Assembly (NCBI RefSeq): GCF_001243045.1
Contig: NZ_LN849007.1
Coordinates: 186,001 to 250,000, forward strand
Length of the DNA: 64,000 nt
From: Clostridium niameyense
Lineage (GTDB): Bacteria > Bacillota > Clostridia > Clostridiales > Clostridiaceae
Direction of reading: 5' to 3'
The first letter of the stretch is position 1, and the number at the start of each line of letters is the position of its first letter. The notes beneath the pieces were generated by a model. That model saw only the letters and a program-made list of their open reading frames with translations, ran no database searches and was not told the DNA's origin. Of this stretch, positions 18,671 to 27,239 are shown piece by piece. A program made the translations under genes and the position numbers.

Positions 18671-19382
18671 TTTTTAATTTCTCCATTTTTTTTTCATATT
18701 CTCTTTCAGCTTGAGATTTTCTTATGTATAATGGAGCAAAAGTATATATATCATCTTCAATTCCTTGTTTTAAAAGATTTAGACCTAGTTCTCCTAAAGA
18801 AGATGAACGAGTTATGTTTAAACTATTAGGTGCGAATCTAATAGTTGTATCCTTTAAAGCATTAATTAAAAAATCTTTAAACTTATGTATTCCATCTCCT
18901 ATAAAGGTAACTGGGAGTTGCTTAGATTTTAATATATTAGTTAAATCTTCTATGGAAATTACATCATGATCCATAATTTTTTCCAAGTTTTCATTTTCAA
19001 AAGTGTATAAAGCTGTATAAACATTTCCTCTTAATGCATCTAATATTGGACATATTATACCAGGGGTATAAGCTAAATTATAAGCTAATGAATCTAAGGA
19101 AGAAACAGAAACAAAAGGTTTTTTTGTACCTTGAGCTAAGCCTTTTATAGTAGCAGCTCCTATTCTTAATCCTGTAAAAGAACCAGGACCTTTAGATATA
19201 ACAAATCCATCTATAGAGGAAATCTCACAATTTATATTTTTAAGTAAAGTATCTATCATAGTCATTAATATTACTGAATGTTGTTTTTTATAATTAAAGG
19301 ATATTTCACCATATAATTTATTTTCATCGAGTACAGAACAAGTGGCACATTCTGTAGCAGAATCTAGACTTAGTATTTTCAT
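18663..19382 (-). CDS. tsaB: tRNA threonylcarbamoyladenosine biosynthesis protein TsaB
   Basis: TsaB is the inactive kinase-fold partner that dimerises with TsaD to transfer the threonylcarbamoyl group to A37 of ANN-decoding tRNAs. The N-terminus MKILSLDSATECATCSVL is the expected ASKHA phosphate-1 strand, and the KGPGSFTGLRIG motif at about 67-78 is the TsaB hallmark. The 239-residue length is typical. It overlaps tsaE by four bases at the upstream side and rimI by eight bases downstream, a tightly coupled operon. The TsaD partner is encoded 6.6 kb away on the other strand. Confidence 0.95.
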   Translation of the reverse strand: MKILSLDSATECATCSVLDENKLYGEISFNYKKQHSVILMTMIDTLLKNINCEISSIDGFVISKGPGSFTGLRIGAATIKGLAQGTKKPFVSVSSLDSLAYNLAYTPGIICPILDALRGNVYTALYTFENENLEKIMDHDVISIEDLTNILKSKQLPVTFIGDGIHKFKDFLINALKDTTIRFAPNSLNITRSSSLGELGLNLLKQGIEDDIYTFAPLYIRKSQAEREYEKKMEKLKNE

Positions 19383-19837
19383 ATTTTTATCTCCTTTATA
19401 TAATTGAATCTATCACTTATAAAGTTTATAGTAATTTTTCTAAAGTTTTCACCTTTATTAGGCATTTTAGTTATATTAATATCCAAATTATCTTTAGGTA
19501 TTAATTCTTCTATATAGTATGACCATTCAATAATACTTACAGCATCTGAAAAAATATATTCATCAAATCCTATAAATTCAATTTCATCTATATCACTAAT
19601 TCTATAAACATCAAAGTGATAAAGTGTTAATCTACCTTTATACTCATTAACTATATTAAAAGTTGGACTAGTTATGTTATCATTTATGTTTAATCCTTTA
19701 GCAATGCCTTTTGTAAAATGAGTTTTTCCGGCTCCTAAATCACCATTTAAGCATATTATATCACCAGGATTACAATGATTTCCGATTATTTCTCCTAATT
19801 TTAGTGTCTTATCTAAAGAATCAACTATAAAATCCAT
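19379..19837 (-). CDS. tsaE: tRNA threonylcarbamoyladenosine biosynthesis ATPase TsaE
   Basis: TsaE (YjeE) is the small ATPase that drives turnover of the TsaB-TsaD complex in t6A tRNA modification. Walker A is GDLGAGKTHF at about 33-42, followed by the family's SPTFNIVNEY, FDVYRI and EWSYYIEELIP segments. The length of 152 is normal. The start is supported by CAGGAGGTGATAAA directly upstream. It overlaps tsaB by four bases (ATGA type). Confidence 0.95.
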   Translation of the reverse strand: MDFIVDSLDKTLKLGEIIGNHCNPGDIICLNGDLGAGKTHFTKGIAKGLNINDNITSPTFNIVNEYKGRLTLYHFDVYRISDIDEIEFIGFDEYIFSDAVSIIEWSYYIEELIPKDNLDINITKMPNKGENFRKITINFISDRFNYIKEIKI

Positions 19838-19875
19838 TTTATCACCTCCTGAGCATTTGTTTATATCAAAATATT

Positions 19876-21099
19876 TTATATTTTTAAAGTTTCTTTTAAT
19901 ATTTCTACTGATTTTTCACAAAGAGATCCATCTAAAACCATATTATCTAATATAGAAAAGGCTTCTTTGGAAGTCATAGGAGTTCTATAAGGTCTATCTT
20001 CTATAAGAGCTTGATAGACATCACATACGGCAATTATTCTACACTCTTGAGATAAATCTTTTGATTTTAATCCTAGGGGATATCCTTTCCCATTTAATTT
20101 TTCGTGGTGATTAGATGCCCAATCTGCCATATCACCTATATCTGCAAATCTTTTTAAAATTACATTAGTATAATAAGGATGAGATTTTATTATAGAAAAC
20201 TCATCTTTTGTTAAAGGACCATTTTTATCTAAGATATTTTTTGGAATAGCAAGTTTACCTATATCATGTAAAAGTCCAGCTATTTTAATTTCTAAGCATT
20301 TTTCTTCATCATAATTTAAATGCTTAGCTACTTTATAACATAGATTTGCTATACTTTTAGAGTGTCTAGCAGTAAATTCACTTTTATTATCTATAATATC
20401 TGCAAATATATAGGCTATATTTATAAAATTATCTAAATTAAGTTTGTTAGAATATATGGGAGTTATAGTATTTAGTGTATAATTTAAATAATAAGGATTT
20501 TCCATATCAAACCAAAACATATCTTTTGACGATACATTTAAAAATGCTTCTACTATGGAGGGAGAAAAAATTTTGTTTTCTTTTTTCTGAATCCAAGTTT
20601 GGATATTATTCTTTTGTATGTAAGATGGTAGTTCCTCACTATATAATAGTTCTATTAAATCAGAAATTCTTATTATTTGACTTTCTAGAGGTATGTTATC
20701 ACCTTTCAATGCCAAAGAGCCAGAGCCATCCCAATTTTCGTGATGGTATAAAATAAAAGTAGACATTTTATAGAAAATGGGAAAATTTTCAGTTAATTGT
20801 GCCCCGATTTTACAGTGCCCTAGTATAAATTTATTACTAGAGTGACTTTGAGATAGAAAATTTGTGGCACCTATATCGTGAAGAAGAGAAGATACATATA
20901 ATTCTTCTAATTGTCTACCTTCTATATTTAATTCTTTTGCTATATATAAGGCTATATAGCTCGTTCTTTGTGCATGATTAATAAATTTATGCTTTGAATA
21001 ATTAATATTTGTTACATTTTCTATTACATTTTTATTATCAAAAGAACTCATTTCTGCTAAATCTAATGCTGTAGATATAGCTCTTAGAATTTTATCCAT
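19876..21099 (-). CDS. Tandem HD-domain protein with C-terminal HD-GYP, probable c-di-GMP phosphodiesterase
   Basis: A 407-residue soluble protein with two HD-type domains. The N-terminal one has HAQRTSYIA, LLHDIGATNF and HHENWDGSGS; the C-terminal one is a good HD-GYP module with TARHSKSIA, LLHDIGKLAIP, HPYYT and HHEKLNGKGYPLGL. HD-GYP proteins hydrolyse cyclic di-GMP or related dinucleotides. There is no receiver or sensor domain and no membrane segment. The start at 21099 has a GGAGG five bases upstream; 21111 (behind AAGGAG) is an equally possible alternative four residues longer. It is the first gene of the leftward run leading to tsaE with a 38-base gap, so it may be co-transcribed with the t6A genes. 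Confidence 0.85.
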   Translation of the reverse strand: MDKILRAISTALDLAEMSSFDNKNVIENVTNINYSKHKFINHAQRTSYIALYIAKELNIEGRQLEELYVSSLLHDIGATNFLSQSHSSNKFILGHCKIGAQLTENFPIFYKMSTFILYHHENWDGSGSLALKGDNIPLESQIIRISDLIELLYSEELPSYIQKNNIQTWIQKKENKIFSPSIVEAFLNVSSKDMFWFDMENPYYLNYTLNTITPIYSNKLNLDNFINIAYIFADIIDNKSEFTARHSKSIANLCYKVAKHLNYDEEKCLEIKIAGLLHDIGKLAIPKNILDKNGPLTKDEFSIIKSHPYYTNVILKRFADIGDMADWASNHHEKLNGKGYPLGLKSKDLSQECRIIAVCDVYQALIEDRPYRTPMTSKEAFSILDNMVLDGSLCEKSVEILKETLKI

Positions 21100-21297
21100 A
21101 CCTACCTCCATATAAAACACTCCTTAACTTTTATATTATTTTATCACAGTAAGGGTAAATAATAAATATTATTCATATAATGAAGTAATGCGTATAAATA
21201 TTTGCATTGTAAAAATCTATTGATTACAATATAAATAATAATAAAGTTTAAATTATATAGTTATATACTAATGTTTATATATTTTAGAGGTGAATTT

Positions 21298-22215
21298 ATG
21301 AAAAAGATACTTACTATTATCTCAATTTGTATTATTTCATTGATTTTTTACACATATGCTACCAGTTCTTATGAAGATTTTGAGGATAATAATGTTAAAA
21401 TAAATAAAGAAGTTTATTTAGATATAATGACTACAGATAAAAATTTATACTATATTGTAAAAAATATAGTTAAGAATAAACACTATGTAGATTATATGTT
21501 TAAAGAAAATACAGATCAATATATATATAAATTTACTAAGGATAGTTTAGATAATATAAGTAATAAGGATTTATTTTTTTATGTAGGAGCAGATTTCGAA
21601 CCTTGGATAGAAGAATTTTTAGGTAAATTAGATAAAGGAAAGGTGAGAGTGGTTAATGCATCTAGAGGTATTAAAATAATTCCGTATACTAAAAAAGTTA
21701 AATATGAAGATAGGGTGTTAGGAAATAATCCATACTATTTTTTAAACCTTAATAATTATAAAACTGCTCTTGCTAATGTGAAAAATGCAATAGAAGATAA
21801 AGATCCAAGTAACAGGGATTTTTATGAAAAAAACTTTTATAATCTTCTAAAGAAAATAAATGAGTATGGAGATCAGTATAAAGAATTATCAGAAAAGCTA
21901 GTAGATTATATATTTGTTTCAGAAGAAGATGAATTAGATTATTTAATTAAATATATGAATTTAAAAAATATAAAATTAAAAAGGGATGAAAGTGGAACTA
22001 TATTAAATGAAGAAGAATTAAGGACTTATATAGATAGTAGAAAAGATGCAAAAATTGTATTTTTATATAGTAATAATGATATATTAAAAGAGAATAAAGA
22101 TATCCTAGATAAATATAAAATTAAACCTTTAAATATAAAAATTTATGATAGTAATATGAAATTTCAAGATATAGTAAAATATAATTTTTCTATGTTTAAA
22201 GAATTAACCAAGTAA
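21298..22215 (+). CDS. Degenerate ZnuA-like (metal ABC substrate-binding) exported protein
   Basis: A 305-residue exported protein with an N-terminal hydrophobic signal (MKKILTIISICIISLIFYTY) lacking a clear lipobox. The body follows the layout of cluster A-I metal-binding lipoproteins (ZnuA/PsaA): NLYYIVKNIV, KDLFFYVGADFEPWIEEFL, VRVVNAS, and NPYYFLNLNNYKTALANVKNAI with DPSNRDFYEKN. The histidine ligands that normally stand in the NPHxYxPS and DPHxWxxP positions are replaced (YKFT, NPYYF), so high-affinity zinc binding is doubtful. No permease or ATPase gene is adjacent. The start at 21298 follows TTTAGAGGTGAATTT; earlier in-frame codons lack an RBS. Its function is unknown; family resemblance is fairly sure. 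Confidence 0.7.
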   Translation: MKKILTIISICIISLIFYTYATSSYEDFEDNNVKINKEVYLDIMTTDKNLYYIVKNIVKNKHYVDYMFKENTDQYIYKFTKDSLDNISNKDLFFYVGADFEPWIEEFLGKLDKGKVRVVNASRGIKIIPYTKKVKYEDRVLGNNPYYFLNLNNYKTALANVKNAIEDKDPSNRDFYEKNFYNLLKKINEYGDQYKELSEKLVDYIFVSEEDELDYLIKYMNLKNIKLKRDESGTILNEEELRTYIDSRKDAKIVFLYSNNDILKENKDILDKYKIKPLNIKIYDSNMKFQDIVKYNFSMFKELTK

Positions 22216-22238
22216 TTTATTGTAAGAGGTGATGTTAT

Positions 22239-23117
22239 TTGAAAAGGTATTATAAGTTTATATTGTCATTAATCATATTTTTAATTATTCCTATTTGTAA
22301 TGTTAAAGCTTCAAGTCCTAATTATGTAGTTACTGAAGGGATAATTAAATTTGGTGAAAACATATATATACAACCAGGTCAAATAGAAAGTACAGATGTA
22401 ATAGGATTTGGCGGTGACATTTATATAAATGGAATAGTTCATGGAAATGTTAAATCTATTGGAGGAAATGTATATATTAATGGTAATGTAGATGGAGATG
22501 TAGTTTCTTTTGGAGGAAAGATTACTACTGGGCCTAAGGGAAAAGTTAACGGTAAGATAAAAGAAAAATTTAAAAATATGAATTTACCTTTTTTAAGAAA
22601 AAATAGCATTTATAACATAACAGATTATAAATTTCATTATAGTAGAATAGCATCAGTTATTTTACTTGGCATACTTTGTATTGTAGTATACAATTTAATT
22701 CCTTATAATGAGCTCAAGATGGCTTCATCTTTAGATAAAAGCCTAGGAAAAAGTTTATTATATGGATATATATTTATGATATTAACACCTGTTATAATCA
22801 TGACCCTAATTTTCAGCATAGTGGGTATAATTTTAATTCCAGTAGTATTATTAATAATAATGGGAATTTTCATTATCGGATTTACAGCATTATGTTTATT
22901 TTTAGGAAAAAGGCTTTTAAAATCTCGGGTTTCACCTATAGTTTCTATTTTAATTGGAATAATTTTTTATGAACTTATAAGAAGCATTGTTTTTATAGGA
23001 TTAGGAAAATTAATAGTATCACTTTTTATAGTTCCATTAAGCATAGGGTTAGCTATAAAAACTAAGTTTGGAAGTCTTAGACCTTGGAGAAGAATAGATA
23101 ATGACAATTGGAATTAA
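22239..23117 (+). CDS. Exported polymer-forming (bactofilin-like) repeat domain membrane protein
   Basis: A 292-residue protein. A signal-like helix (residues 1-24) is followed by a short right-handed beta-helix of the polymer-forming/bactofilin type: repeats of about eleven residues such as GGDIYINGIVHGNV, GGNVYINGNVDGDV and GGKITTGPKGKVNG (about 60-110). Four hydrophobic helices then follow (about 135-280), ending in a short charged tail. Such proteins are thought to form surface- or membrane-attached scaffolds. The start is TTG at 22239 behind AAGAGGTGAT. It lies 23 bases after the SBP-like gene and 37 bases before the zinc-ribbon gene, so the three may be one operon. Confidence 0.75.
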   Translation: MKRYYKFILSLIIFLIIPICNVKASSPNYVVTEGIIKFGENIYIQPGQIESTDVIGFGGDIYINGIVHGNVKSIGGNVYINGNVDGDVVSFGGKITTGPKGKVNGKIKEKFKNMNLPFLRKNSIYNITDYKFHYSRIASVILLGILCIVVYNLIPYNELKMASSLDKSLGKSLLYGYIFMILTPVIIMTLIFSIVGIILIPVVLLIIMGIFIIGFTALCLFLGKRLLKSRVSPIVSILIGIIFYELIRSIVFIGLGKLIVSLFIVPLSIGLAIKTKFGSLRPWRRIDNDNWN

Positions 23118-23154
23118 GTTTAAACATTAGGGCTAGACATAGGAGGAAAATAGT

Positions 23155-23544
23155 ATGTTTTTTTTAGGGGTATTTGGTATAGAACCTAGAGAAAAGAAAA
23201 TAGGAGAAGTAGATTCTGTAGAGTGTATAAAATGTGGTATGTTTACGAGATATACCATTATAAAAACATATAATGTATTTCATTTTTTCTTTTTACCATT
23301 AATCAAGTGGGGAGAAAAATATTATTTAAAATCTAGATGTTGTAATACCATATACGAAATAAATAAAGAAGATATTAATAAAATTAATGAATCTAAAAGT
23401 CTGCAAGATATAACTATTAAAGAAATATACTCTGATATAAATTATTCTAGGATATGCGCAGATATAATATGCCCTAATTGTAAAAGAAAGATGGAAAAAA
23501 ATTTTACTTATTGCCCTTACTGTGGTAAAAAAATAAATTTTTAA
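23155..23544 (+). CDS. Zinc-ribbon protein, 129 aa
   Basis: A 129-residue protein with an N-terminal CIKCG pair, a central SRCCNTIYEI and a C-terminal classical zinc ribbon CPNCKRKMEKNFTYCPYCGKK. The segment between has one hydrophobic patch (FHFFFLPLIKWGEKYY) typical of zinc-ribbon domain proteins that end up near membranes. It follows the bactofilin-like gene by 37 bases and has an AGGAGG RBS. The role is unknown; it may bind metal or a partner protein. The tRNA-Trp gene follows at once. Confidence 0.75.
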   Translation: MFFLGVFGIEPREKKIGEVDSVECIKCGMFTRYTIIKTYNVFHFFFLPLIKWGEKYYLKSRCCNTIYEINKEDINKINESKSLQDITIKEIYSDINYSRICADIICPNCKRKMEKNFTYCPYCGKKINF

Positions 23545-23596
23545 TTAATAAAGTCTTGCATTAATATAATAAATAATGTATAATAGTTCTTGTCTT

Positions 23597-23672
23597 AGGG
23601 GTATAGCTCAATTGGTAGAGTAGCGGTCTCCAAAACCGTTGGTTCCGGGTTCAAGTCCTCGTGCCCCTGCCA
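23597..23672 (+). tRNA. tRNA-Trp (anticodon CCA)
   Basis: A 76-base tRNA with acceptor AGGGGTA / TGCCCCT, the D-arm TAGCTCAATTGGTAGAG, anticodon loop CTCCAAA with CCA, T-arm GGTTCAAGTCC, discriminator G and encoded CCA end. It is the tRNA sensed by the T-box leader of trpS in the same window. It stands alone. Confidence 0.97.
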
Positions 23673-23677
23673 TTTAT

Positions 23678-23710
23678 AAAGCCAGTAATCATTATGATTA
23701 CTGGCTTTTG
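23678..23710 (+). terminator. Terminator after tRNA-Trp
   Basis: A 14-bp perfect stem (23678-23691 with 23695-23708, arm AAAGCCAGTAATCA), three-base loop, and T run immediately downstream of the tRNA. Confidence 0.85.
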
Positions 23711-23837
23711 TATTATAAACTATTACTAATAATTTTTAAAATATATAGTTAAAATAAAAAAGTTAAATTATTTATGGTAAAATATATATGTATTATTTTA
23801 TATTTTAAATGGTTTAATTTTGGAGGGTTTAATATAG

Positions 23838-25097
23838 ATGAAAGAGTTTGACTTAGTTGTAGTAGGAGGGGGCCCAGCGGGTTTAGCTTCAGCTATATCT
23901 GCTAGGGAAAAAGGGATAGAAAATATATTAATATTAGAAAGAGAAGAAACACTAGGAGGTATACTTAATCAGTGTATACATACAGGATTTGGTATACGTG
24001 TGTTTAAAGAAAATTTAACAGGACCTGAGTGTGCACAAAGATTAATAGATAAAATTCATGAATTAAATATAGATTATAGGGTTAATACATCTGTGCTAGA
24101 TATAACTAACAATAAAGAGATTATTGCCGTAAATCCACAAGAAGGTATGATAAATTTAAATTGTAAATCAATTATATTAGCTACAGGATGTAGAGAAAGA
24201 CCTAAAGGTGCTATTAATATGTTTAGTACTAAATATGCAGGTATATACACAGCAGGTATAGTTCAAAAATTTATAAATACTCAAGGATGTATGCCTGGTA
24301 AAGATGTAGTTATATTAGGATCTGGAGATATAGCTTTAGTTATGGCAAGAAGAATGACATTAGAAGGTGCTAATGTTAAAGCTGTTGTAGAAGTAATGCC
24401 TTATTGCTTGGGCTCAGAAAAAAATGTAGTTGAATGTTTAGATCAATTTAATATACCACTTAAATTAAGTCATATAATTACTAATATTAAAGGAAAAGAT
24501 AGATTAGAAGGAGTTACGGTAGCTAGGGTAGATGAAAATGAAAATCCTATAAAAGATACAGAAATATATATATCTTGTGATACTCTAATTTTATCTGTTC
24601 AGCTTAAGTCTGAAAGTGATATTATTAGGCAAACAGGAATTGATATAGAAGAAAGTACATTAGCTCCTAAAATAGGGGAGAATCTCCAAACTTCAATAGA
24701 AGGAATATTTGCTTGTGGAAATGTGGTTCATATACATAATACTGCAGATGAGGTTATTGAAGAGGGATATAGTATAGGAGAAAAAGTATTAGAATATATG
24801 AAAGGTGAGTGCTTTTTAAAAGGTAGTATATTAAAAATTGTGGGAAAAAAGGAAATAAAATATTTAACACCTAACTTTGTTAACTTAGATAAAATTCAAG
24901 AGAATTTACAGATTACCTTAAAATTTGATGCATTATATAACAATTGTAATATATATTTGGTTGGAGGAAATAATAAAGAATTAATAGAAAGAAGAGACGT
25001 TATTAAACCAGGAGAAATGGTTCATATATTTATTTCAAAAGATTTTTTATATAAATATAAAAATTGTGAATCAATATGTATAAAGATAGAATACTAA
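23838..25097 (+). CDS. FAD-dependent oxidoreductase (GlpA/HcnB-like)
   Basis: A 419-residue flavoprotein of the FAD/NAD(P)-binding class. The FAD dinucleotide fold is VVVGGGPAGLASAISARE at about 7-24, ATGCRERPKGA marks the second FAD contact (about 117), and a second Rossmann motif VVILGSGDIALVMARRM (about 156) binds NAD(P). FACGNVVHIHN near 300 is the conserved C-terminal FAD contact. Similar proteins partner with GlpA-type glycerol-3-phosphate dehydrogenase or DUF1667 proteins, but no partner is adjacent here and no catalytic CxxC is present. The substrate is unknown. The start is behind GGAGGG with ten-base spacing. It ends at a strong terminator shared with the RusA-like gene. Confidence 0.85.
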   Translation: MKEFDLVVVGGGPAGLASAISAREKGIENILILEREETLGGILNQCIHTGFGIRVFKENLTGPECAQRLIDKIHELNIDYRVNTSVLDITNNKEIIAVNPQEGMINLNCKSIILATGCRERPKGAINMFSTKYAGIYTAGIVQKFINTQGCMPGKDVVILGSGDIALVMARRMTLEGANVKAVVEVMPYCLGSEKNVVECLDQFNIPLKLSHIITNIKGKDRLEGVTVARVDENENPIKDTEIYISCDTLILSVQLKSESDIIRQTGIDIEESTLAPKIGENLQTSIEGIFACGNVVHIHNTADEVIEEGYSIGEKVLEYMKGECFLKGSILKIVGKKEIKYLTPNFVNLDKIQENLQITLKFDALYNNCNIYLVGGNNKELIERRDVIKPGEMVHIFISKDFLYKYKNCESICIKIEY

Positions 25098-25120
25098 ATA
25101 CGTTATATATTAATATAATA

Positions 25121-25162
25121 AAAAGAGATATCATTTAATCTACATTAGGATATCTCTTTTTA
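25121..25162. terminator. Bidirectional terminator
   Basis: A 12-bp perfect stem (25121-25132 with 25149-25160, arm AAAAGAGATATC) with a sixteen-base loop between the convergent oxidoreductase and RusA-like genes. Confidence 0.8.
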
Positions 25163-25173
25163 GTTGTATTATA

Positions 25174-25803
25174 TTAAAATAAATTTTTTAAACAATTTTT
25201 ACATATAGTCATAGTCTTATTATTAGCTGTAACAATTTCATTTTTATTAAAGGCTTTACCGCATATTTCACAGATTATGACATTTTCCTTATTAATTTTA
25301 TTTTTATTCTTAATATTAGTAGAGGTTAATTTTGACTTTTTATTTGGTGGTAAATCATATTCTATAGGCTTATCTTTAACTTCTTTTTTTGTTATAGAGT
25401 AATTTACTTTAAAGGAACTCTCCCCAAATAGTTCCAATTCAAATCTGGGATTTTCTTTATCGTAGAATTCTTCTATAATTAATCTTCTGACTTGTGCATC
25501 ATTTACAATGATTCCACTTTTCTCTATGCCATCAAATATACTTTTAGTTATATTATTTGTATCGGGATGTCTTTTCTCGCTCTTATAAAAAACTTTTAAT
25601 ATTGCAATTAAGGATTCTGATAGAGTTATATTAGGATTTTGACATCTAGCTTCATAAGCTATTTGTTCTTCATATATAGCATATCTATCGTGATATTTTC
25701 CAGAATTAACAGGCATTATAGCTCTACCTTTAAGATTAAATAATTTAAAATTTGATTTAGATATAGGGGATCCCTTTATTATAATTTTAGCGTAGTTCTC
25801 CAT
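25174..25803 (-). CDS. RusA-like Holliday junction resolvase with C-terminal zinc ribbon
   Basis: A 209-residue protein. Residues 1-125 resemble RusA crossover junction endonucleases: HPDTNNITKSIFDGIEKSG and VNDAQVRRL correspond to the R-P-D-x-D-N-L-x-K and D-D-x-Q-[VI] motifs. Two of the acidic positions appear as Asn (TNN in place of x-D-N; VND in place of DD), so cutting activity is uncertain. A charged linker (about 130-170, rich in Lys/Asn) leads to a C-terminal CEICGKAFNKNE / CKNCLKNLF zinc ribbon. RusA is usually phage-borne, but no other phage genes surround it; it is a monocistron divergent from tsaD, with GGAGACTAACT as RBS. Confidence 0.8.
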   Translation of the reverse strand: MENYAKIIIKGSPISKSNFKLFNLKGRAIMPVNSGKYHDRYAIYEEQIAYEARCQNPNITLSESLIAILKVFYKSEKRHPDTNNITKSIFDGIEKSGIIVNDAQVRRLIIEEFYDKENPRFELELFGESSFKVNYSITKKEVKDKPIEYDLPPNKKSKLTSTNIKNKNKINKENVIICEICGKAFNKNEIVTANNKTMTICKNCLKNLF

Positions 25804-25981
25804 AGTTAGTCTCCTTAATATGTTGTATTATTTATTATTATAACATATGAAAAAACAATAAAATCACACTATAATTTGAATATTAATTATTAATAAAGTA
25901 TAATTTATTTTGTAAAAATTAACTTATGAACAATATAAAATAATCCTATAGAAGAATGTAATTTAAAAGGAGCAGATTATT

Positions 25982-27004
25982 ATGAATGAAAATATAAAAA
26001 TTCTTGCTATAGAAAGTAGTTGTGATGAAACTTCAGCATCCGTAGTTGTGAATGGAAGAGAGGTTTTATCCAATATAATAGCATCTCAAATAAGTACTCA
26101 TGAAAAATTTGGAGGGGTAGTTCCAGAAGTTGCTTCAAGAAAACATATAGAAGTAATAAGTACTGTAGTAGAGGAAGCATTAAATGAAGCAAAGATAACT
26201 TTAGATGAAATAGATGCAATTGGTGTAACTTATGGTCCAGGTCTTGTGGGAGCATTATTAGTAGGACTTCAATATGCTAAAGGTTTATCTTATGCTACGG
26301 GAAAGCCTCTCATAGGAGTTAACCATATAGAAGGACATATTAGTGCTAATTTTATAGAATATAAAGAACTTAAACCGCCTTTTATGTGTTTAGTAGTATC
26401 AGGTGGACACACTTTTATAGTTTATATGAAAGATTATGGTAATTTTGAAGTAATAGGAGAAACAAGAGATGATGCAGCAGGAGAAGCTTTTGATAAGGTT
26501 GCGAGAGCTATAGGACTTGGTTATCCAGGAGGCCCTAAAATTGATAGAGTATCAAAAGAGGGAAATGAAAATGCTATAAAATTTCCAAGAGCTAATTTTC
26601 ATGATGATTCTTTAGATTTTTCTTTTAGTGGAGTAAAATCTGCAGTATTAAATTATTTAAATAATAAAAAAATGAAAGATGAATCAATAAATGAAAAGGA
26701 TGTTGCAGCATCTTTCCAGAAAGCTGTAGTAGATGTTTTGGTAGACAATGCAATTAAGGCATGTAAAATGAAGAAAGTTGATAAAGTAGCAGTGGCAGGG
26801 GGAGTAGCATCTAATTCTTGTCTAAGAAAAACATTAATAGAAAAATGTAAAAAAGAAAATATAGACGTAATGATACCACCTTTAATATTATGTACAGATA
26901 ATGCAGCCATGATAGGTAGTGCTGCTTATTTTGAATATAAAAGAGGTAAAATTTCGTCACTAGATATAAATGCAGTACCTAATCTAAAACTTGGAGAAAG
27001 ATAG
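25982..27004 (+). CDS. tsaD: tRNA N6-adenosine threonylcarbamoyltransferase TsaD
   Basis: TsaD (YgjD/Kae1) is the catalytic subunit that moves the threonylcarbamoyl group from the TsaC product to A37 of tRNA. The ASKHA fold is shown by [12 protein letters not shown] at the start, HIEGHISAN with the metal-binding histidines (about 113-121), SGGHTFIVY, and [12 protein letters not shown]. The length of 340 is standard. AAAAGGAGCAG is the RBS. It is monocistronic, with tsaB and tsaE in a leftward operon 6.6 kb upstream. Confidence 0.97.
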   Translation: MNENIKILAIESSCDETSASVVVNGREVLSNIIASQISTHEKFGGVVPEVASRKHIEVISTVVEEALNEAKITLDEIDAIGVTYGPGLVGALLVGLQYAKGLSYATGKPLIGVNHIEGHISANFIEYKELKPPFMCLVVSGGHTFIVYMKDYGNFEVIGETRDDAAGEAFDKVARAIGLGYPGGPKIDRVSKEGNENAIKFPRANFHDDSLDFSFSGVKSAVLNYLNNKKMKDESINEKDVAASFQKAVVDVLVDNAIKACKMKKVDKVAVAGGVASNSCLRKTLIEKCKKENIDVMIPPLILCTDNAAMIGSAAYFEYKRGKISSLDINAVPNLKLGER

Positions 27005-27052
27005 TATAATAATTATTTATATGGTTTTACTTTAAAATAGAATATATTTTAA

Positions 27053-27092
27053 AAAAATGATATAATATATTTAACAATATTATATCATTTTT
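27053..27092 (+). terminator. Terminator of tsaD
   Basis: A 16-bp perfect stem (27053-27068 with 27077-27092, arm AAAAATGATATAATAT) and eight-base loop. AT-rich throughout, but long, with T at the end. Confidence 0.7.
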
Positions 27093-27239
27093 AATATATT
27101 TTTAATAAATTAAAAAATACAACCCATAAATAATTTTTATTTAAATAAAAAAACACATAAATAATAAGAAATTGATTATGAAGCGTACTGGATTTTGAAT
27201 AGTTAGAGAACACAATTTATAAATAAAAGGGGGATAATA

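Noticed and set aside
25174-25803. Prophage remnant
   Set aside because: The RusA-like gene stands alone among housekeeping genes; no integrase, att repeats or phage structural genes are visible.
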